Assembly: GCA_028622995.1 (NCBI GenBank)
Contig: JAJQJQ010000011.1
Location: forward strand, 1,488,001 to 1,552,000
Direction of reading: 5' to 3'
DNA length: 64,000 nt
DNA from: Panagrolaimus kolymaensis
Taxonomy: Eukaryota > Nematoda > Chromadorea > Rhabditida > Panagrolaimidae
The notes below the pieces were generated by a model. It was not told where the DNA came from and did no database searches. It saw only the letters and a list, made by a program, of their open reading frames with translations. The position numbers were made by a program, and so were the translations under genes. Position 1 is the first letter of the stretch. The number at the start of each line of letters is the position of its first letter. This document shows, in pieces, positions 57,953 to 64,000 of this stretch.

Positions 57953-59339
57953 CTAAATTTTTCGAACAAAATCCTTACTTTTAATTCTATCACAATAATC
58001 CCTCAAATTAGGACATTTTTGAAAGATATATTTTTGTTGTGGTGTTTCAAAAGGTAAATAAACAATTTGGGCTAAAACTCCGAATAAAGCTGCATCCACT
58101 TTTGTTGCTTTAAATCCCGTTAGATAATGTTTGGTTCCAAGGAATTTAGAAATTGAAAGCAAATCTTCTTGACTTAATCGAATCACATCAGCTTCGGAAT
58201 GTTTTGAAACTCCAATGTGGAAAAGTTTTAATTCAATCTAAACAAATCCCCGGGTTTATCAAGTTTTATAAAAAGGATTAAAATTTACCGAAGACCTTAA
58301 AGCGCTCTTTGCAAAATACCTAAATATTCCACCGGGGAATCCAGGTAATAAATTCAACATATCATCAATGTGTTGTTGACGAAATCTCAAAAATGCAGGC
58401 CACAAAGATTCTTCAGCCAAAGTTTCAAATGCTCGAGCTGCGGCTCGTTGTTCATCATTTAAATGGACTTCGACAGATTCCTTTTTTAAAATATTTGAAA
58501 GATCTCGAATTGCTAAACCCGAATCAGGATATTCAATACCATTTAATTCTGCAAATGGCAATGTTCCTTCTCGACTTCGCGATGTAATGGGAAAGTTTTC
58601 AACATTCTGCAAAGGCAGGTTCATTAAAATTTTAGGAAAAAACGTAGACACAAATTAATGACAGAGATTACTAATTAATCTTATTTGCGAACAAAAGAAA
58701 CAAACATCAAAGAACCCTTCGGACTTTGTATTTTTTAACTTACGTATGAGATTGATTTTATGAAATTTAAAAGTTTATATGATAAAGAAAAATTAAGACG
58801 TGAAGTGTTTTAACGAAAAAAAAATCAATGATAACAGAATTCCTTATTCAGAAATCACCGTAATAATTTATAATATTTACAAATTAGTTTTTTTCACATC
58901 AACCATAATTATTTTCTTTTCCGTTTCTCCTTATTTTTTGTATGATAAAAAAATTGTTTGAAAAATGACTGTGCAAAAAAAGTGAAGACGAGTAAGGTGG
59001 AAGACGAAAAATCAATCAAAAACTTTTAGGGTATTAAAATAATAAACAAAAAAACGAGAATTAAAATCTAACCTTGTATGGTATATCAGCAATTCTTAAC
59101 CATGTTTCAAGTTTAAGACAAAATGGTGATAAATTAGGTACAGCTTTACATCGAGGAAATTGACATAGATAAACTACATCTTTAGCAAATGGTTGGACGT
59201 ATGGAGTTCGCCGAGGACGAGATGTCCACCATTTATAATGTAAATATGCAACAAATCCAGCACCACCTGCTAATGCTGCTTTACCCAATGGTGATAAATT
59301 TTCAATATAAGTTTTTGCCTGCTCCAAATATTCATTCAT
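57953..59339 (-). CDS. FAX/metaxin-like GST-fold protein with N-terminal membrane helix
   Basis: Three exons (59339-59073, 58606-58289, 58237-57953) give 289 residues. An N-terminal helix ([18 protein letters not shown]) probably anchors it. The thioredoxin-like GST N-domain follows ([20 protein letters not shown], then [13 protein letters not shown]), continuing with [17 protein letters not shown]. The all-helical C-domain ends with [20 protein letters not shown] and [12 protein letters not shown]. This combination is typical of the failed-axon-connections/Cdr family, related to metaxins; Drosophila FAX acts with Abl in axon growth, while nematode Cdr proteins respond to cadmium. The start ATG lies one base past a TTTTTTAG acceptor. 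Confidence 0.88.
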
Positions 59340-60623
59340 TCTAAAAAACATTTAACCCTAGCGTTTTAAAAAAATATATGAACAAGGTCAAACATAAAAA
59401 AAAAGTAAACGATCAATGACAAAAAAAATTCGTGTTGTTTGTTTAAAAGTTTTTTTGAGATGTAAAAAATTAAATTATTCCCTTTAATCTTTATGTTTAA
59501 AAGTAAGTAAGCAATAAATGAGTAAATAATAAAATTTTTGAAGGCTGAGCGAGAGGTGAGAGAAAAAGAAACATTTATGTTAGTAACATACATAAAAACG
59601 TTTTAACAACAAAAAATTTTTACTGATCTTTCTCGTTTTTTTTTATCGACAAAATGCGCGCAGAAACAACCTATGTTACTTATTGAAAGTAGTTATTGCA
59701 AAGGCAGTAAAATAAAAGTTTTTCTTCATCTCTTTGTGCAAAAAGAAAAAAGAAACGTCGAGGACACGTAGAAAACCCACAAACAACAAAGAAGAAGAAG
59801 AAAAAAAAATGCAGCTGTGATTAGAATTAAAAAGGAGTGCCTCATTCTCTCTTCTTTCAACTTTTTTTTTGCGATCAAAACGAACAAGCAAAAAATGCCT
59901 TTATTGATGAAAAAATATGGGAAAACAAAAAAAGTTATGGAAAATTATTGTTTTGTCTGATGCTACCAAACTTTCAGATGCTGCAAGAAATGCATTTAAT
60001 TTCCAACATTACGATTGAAAAAGCATCCATAGAAACAAAAATTTTAGAGAATGATGCAATAATGCATGAAAAAAAGAATTTTAAACAAAAGCAAAAATGT
60101 GTGAAAAACGGATAAAATGACAATGTTTGAGATGAGCCAGTTGTAAAAAAATTTTTTTAGTTAGAAAAAAAATGAAGAGATAACAAACAACAGCTGGCAA
60201 TAAGCCAATTATTGAATTTCTCTTGATGATTTTTTTACTTTAGAACAATCTATTTTTTGCCTTCGTAAATAAACATATTTTTTTCTTCTTCGAAACTTAA
60301 AGGTTGCTGCTCTACGGCAAGTCATGAGGATGAAGATGAGGACCACTGCTTTTTGCTTTTTTTAGTTTGCGCACAATAGCTTCCTCTCATTCATTTTTTT
60401 CTGCCATTTTTTGCTTTATAAACGTTAGGTGCATTTCATCGATGTGTTCGGCTGTCAACAAAAATAAATGCGCACGCAATTAAATAGAACTTATTCTTAA
60501 AACGAAAAGAAAGATATTTAGTTTTTGATTGTGAAAGAGTTTTTAGTGAAACAACTTTCTTTGAAGAAATTATTCAAACTTTTATCAACTTTTTTTTGTT
60601 ACCCCAAGTTGAAGATTAACAAA
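59340..60623. promoter_or_regulatory. divergent promoter region of the FAX-like gene and prp-21
   Basis: 1.3 kb between two divergent genes. AT-rich with purine runs; an antisense-free zone. No TATA box or repeat recognised. TTAACAAA precedes the prp-21 start. Confidence 0.4.
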
Positions 60624-62918
60624 ATGGTAATACAAAATGGAACAACCGTTCAACAAAGAGTATCGAATCGGGAAGAAGATTCAATGAATGTTGAACCTTC
60701 ACTGTCTGGTAGAGAAATTATTGGAATTATTTTTCCTCCTCCTGATATTAGAAGTAAGTTATTTTTTTTCAAAGTCTCAATCTATAATCTTTAATCTTTA
60801 TTTTTTAGCAATCGTCGATAAAACTGCTGCTTTCGTCGCTAGGCATGGAGTAGAATTTGAAAACAAAATCAAAGAAAAAGAAGCTTTGAATCCTAAATTT
60901 TCTTTCTTATCTCCTGCTGATCCATATCATGCTTACTACAAACATAAGGTAAAGGAAGGTGAAACTAATGAAGCTAACGGAATTTCTGCTCCAGCTGTAA
61001 TAACAGGGGCTGCTCAAGCACCCGAAGCCGTTCAACAACATATCCGAGAAAAAGAATTTGTTCCAACCGAGCCGCCAAAGAACTTTGAATTTACCACGGA
61101 TCCATCAACAATTAATGGTTTTGATTTGTAAGTGTTTATCTTGGGCGTTTTTTTGTCTAATTATATAATTTTCAGGGATATTCTTCGATTGACTGCTCTT
61201 TTTGTTGCACGTAATGGTCGTCAGTTTCTTACTTCGCTGATGAATAAAGAAATTCGAAACTTTCAATTTGATTTTCTTAAACCTCAACATTCAAATTTTC
61301 CATACTTTACAAAATTAGTTGAACAATATTCTCGTGTGATCCTTCCACCACAAGATGTTGATGTGGAGCTTTCAAAATCATCTGGATTCGACAAGGTTAT
61401 GGAGGATGTTAAATATCGTGTTGCATGGGAAAAGCATCAAAAAGCAATCAAAGATCGAGCTAATGAAGAATCAGAACGTGAAAGAGTTGCATATGCTCAG
61501 ATTGATTGGCATGATTTTGTTGTGGTTCAAACAGTTGATTATCAAGCATCAGAAACCGGTAAGTTTTATCATGTTTCTAAAAGTTATAATGAAAAATTGT
61601 TCTTTTTAGCAAATTTACCACCACTTTGTACTCCACGTGATGTTGGAACGCGGATTCTTTTACAACAAAGAGAAGAAGCAAAGGCTGCTGTTGAAGACGT
61701 TGAAATGGAAGTGGAAAGTGAATCAGAGGAAGAAGATGCAAGCGAAACAGAAGACTATGATATTCGAAAAGATGCTGATGGGTTCACTCTTCCTAAACCT
61801 AAACAACAAATTCGTTCATTCCATGTCCATCAACCAGCTCCAAGTGCTGAAATTTCTGAAGATGTCATTGTTCGAGATTATGATCCTAAGAAAGCGAAAG
61901 CAGCTGCTAAACACAAACTTGCTGATCAATACATTATCTCACCGCTTACAAATGAAAGAATTCCTGCAAGTAAATTAGAGGAACACGTTCGATACAATAC
62001 TGTCGATCCACAGTACAAGGTTCAACGCGATCGTGAAATGATGGAAAGAGTGGAAGAAGATCCAACAAATGCTTCTGGTACTGAAATTTCTCGAAATATT
62101 TCTAAACTTGCTGAACGTCGTACTGATATCTTTGGTGTTGGTGAAAAGGGTGTCGAACAAACTGTTATCGGTAAAAAACTTGGGGAATCAGAACATACAG
62201 CTCCTCGAACTGAACCTAAGAATATTTGGGATGGTCAACAATCAACGATCGATGCTACAACTCGAGCTGCACAACAAGAGATAACAATGCAACAACAGAT
62301 AAACGATATTCAAAAAATGCATGGACTTGATGCTTCTAAAAAAGATGCTGCTCTTCCACCACCGCCTCCTCTTCAAGGTATTGGTCGTTTACTCAATGTT
62401 CCTGTTGCCGCTCCACCACTTATGGGAATTCCTCCAGGTGGTTTTGTTCCACCTTCAGCACCTTATGGAATGGTACCTGGTCCACCGCGTTTCATTCCAC
62501 CTCCGCCACATGTTCAGGATGCTTTCAATCAACCACCTGCTAAACGAGCTCGTGTTGAAGATGATTTAATTCCTGCTGGATTATGGATGCAAAAAGTTAC
62601 TGGGGAGGTTAATATTATACTCAATCTTCCTAATGCTTCTGAATGGAATTGCAATGCTCGTCAAGAACAAATTCAATGTGATATAGCTGCTTTAGTCAGT
62701 CATGTTAAAAATGTCATTCAAGATAAAAGTGGAATACCTTCATCTAAACAAAAAATACAATATGATGTAAGTCTTTGAAACTTTTTTTCTTAATAACTAA
62801 ACCGCGCTTTTTTCAGGGAATGTTCTTAAAAGATACCAATTCTCTCGCTTATTACAACATGAACAATAACGCTGTCATTTATGTTCAAGTCAAAGAACGT
62901 GGTGGAAGAAAAAAATAA
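60624..62918 (+). CDS. prp-21: splicing factor 3A subunit 1 (SF3A1)
   Basis: Core protein of the 17S U2 snRNP. Five exons (60624-60753, 60809-61127, 61176-61558, 61610-62766, 62817-62918) give 696 residues. Two SURP modules are at about 45-95 (DKTAAFVARHGVEFENKI) and 155-205 (LTALFVARNGRQFLTSL). A charged middle (EESEEEDASETEDYD), the SF3A1 block YIISPLTNERIPASKLEEHV and GLPARG-like AERRTDIFGVGEKG follow. A Pro-rich segment with a KRAR nuclear signal precedes a C-terminal ubiquitin-like domain ending KERGGRKK, the RGG-type tail known to bind U1 SL4. The 51-bp intron 61559-61609 has no stop and is a multiple of three, so retention would insert 17 residues. AATAAA at 62974-62979. Confidence 0.96.
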
Positions 62919-63111
62919 TGTTATTTTTTTGTTTTACAGATCTCTTTTTGTTTATTTTTTTATTATTATTTACAATAAATTCGTAACTTTTCTACTCTGT
63001 TTATTTCAATAACAATAACAAAGAAGTTGTTAATACATAATCATTCAAACAAAAATAAAAAAAATTACAGCATGCACAAATAAAAAACAAGAAGTAAGGT
63101 TATTGGAGAGA
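62919..63111. other. convergent spacer
   Basis: Short 3' flanks; TTTATT at 63000-63005 is a minus-strand poly(A) signal for the next gene. Confidence 0.4.
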
Positions 63112-63489
63112 TTAACCTTTCTTTGAACCATCACAAGCAACGATTTTCATTTGATTAACATTACGAGCAACTTGAGAATCGAGATCTTTGATTTCAATAT
63201 CTTGAACAAGAAAAGTCCAAACGTTATCACAGAAACGATATGCACGCAATTTGTTAGCCTGAAAACAATACATATATTACTTCCATTTATTTTTAAGACA
63301 AACCTTGAACATTTGACGATTTTTTGTTTGCGTTGCTAATTTGGTATTGATCGCTTTATCGAAATTCAATAAAATTCTGTTAGCCAAATGTTGAGTGACC
63401 GCTTCATCAGCTGCAAATTCTTCCAGTGTTTCTTTGAGAGCATCTCCAATGGTAGTAGCACGATACAATTGATAATTATTTGAAGACAT
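63112..63489 (-). CDS. gtf-2A2: TFIIA gamma (small) subunit
   Basis: General transcription factor that stabilises TBP on the TATA box. Two exons (63489-63304, 63258-63112) encode 110 residues, the usual family length. Conserved are the start NYQLYRATTIGDALKETLEE, the helix VTQHLANRILLNFDKAIN, and in exon 2 LRAYRFCDNVWTFLVQDIEI followed by KIVACDGS. The gene is complete. It is convergent with prp-21. Confidence 0.96.
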
Positions 63490-64000
63490 TGTTATATGCT
63501 AAAAATTAGAATTATGAAAGACAAGTTTAAAAAATGGCATCACGATAGTTAGAAATAGTGAGTATGTGGGTAATAAATCAAATTTAATGACAAAAAGTGG
63601 AAAGTTTGTGAATACCATGCAGTAATGAATTGTCAAAACAGATTTATAATAACCTGGCAATAACAAAAATAATGGCGCTATTAAAGGTTTTTAAAAGATT
63701 ATGAGCTACTAAAAGATAAAAATTATTTATAAATATTCTTTTCTTCTAACTTATTTGAACAATCTTTTGCAACAATGAATTCCCGCTATAGACAATCCAT
63801 GCAAGAACTTTTCGATCTTTAAAAAGCAAATAAACGTTATGGAAAGCCCAAAAAGAATAAGCAAAAATAGATACAAGATAACAAAAATTTAGTAACTTTT
63901 ATTCAACTTGAATAACAATAGCAAAACCACGATCAGCCATTTTTTTAAAAAACTTCAGATGAAGAAGGAAAAAAGAAAAGCAGAATGAAAGAGAATTTAG
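63490..64000. other. terminal flank, no gene seen
   Basis: Upstream region of the TFIIA-gamma gene. AT-rich; no coding frame of protein character. Confidence 0.4.

Noticed and set aside
62069..62284. 71-codon + strand frame inside SF3A1
   Set aside because: Alternative frame of the long prp-21 exon; Leu-rich by codon shift only.

Overview
The window is nuclear DNA of an AT-rich nematode. Coding sequence is broken by many tiny introns (mostly about 45-60 bp, GTAAGT...TTTTAG), several start codons sit next to splice acceptors with no visible upstream exon (as in spliced-leader trans-splicing), and the proteins read best as Caenorhabditis-type orthologues. I followed gene structures by joining exons by eye, and almost all joins preserve frame. 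No tRNA, rRNA, CRISPR or bacterial features were seen.

Layout, left to right. 0-5.9 kb: 3' part of Mediator subunit MED13/let-19 (+), then a short Cdc20/Cdh1-like WD40 protein without C-box or IR tail (-). 6.8-11.5 kb: a receptor guanylate cyclase (-, 14 exons). 13.6-15.5 kb: a full Cdh1/fzr-1 (-). 16.4-22.6 kb: a compact + strand cluster of NECAP/ncap-1, two tandem UBE2J2/ubc-26-type E2 enzymes, sqv-2 (galactosyltransferase II) and PIG-W. 22.9-25.6 kb: a small secreted, dibasic-rich protein (-) with a 2.4 kb intron holding a foldback element; a second foldback lies at 26.6 kb. 29.0-32.0 kb: a coiled-coil gene built from triplicated 49-codon exons, then GHITM. 33.4-35.6 kb: Cbl/sli-1. 39.0-39.8 kb: a small secreted protein. 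40.9-42.1 kb: a chemoreceptor GPCR with one nonsense codon. 42.4-44.6 kb: an unusual repeat region rich in short GC hairpins. 45.1-47.8 kb: a cysteine-rich surface protein. 48.8-51.5 kb (-): a ubiquitin-protease-like gene, a GPI-anchor-like gene with a 16-base homopolymer frame break, and a possible 28-residue membrane peptide. 51.9-52.9 kb: an element with perfect 119-bp inverted ends. 53.0-57.5 kb: a DDT/WHIM/PHD chromatin factor, an ASH2-like SPRY fragment and a class-2 lipase. 58-64 kb: a FAX/metaxin-like GST-fold protein (-), SF3A1/prp-21 (+) and TFIIA-gamma (-).

The genes do not form one pathway. Housekeeping functions (Mediator, APC/C activation, ER ubiquitylation, GPI and glycosaminoglycan synthesis, splicing, basal transcription) alternate with nematode-specific sensory or secreted genes (gcy, GPCR, peptide-like genes). 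The ncap-1 / ubc-26 / sqv-2 / PIG-W neighbourhood recalls a C. elegans chromosome II segment. Mobile or repetitive DNA is concentrated at 23-27 kb, 42-48 kb and 52-53 kb.
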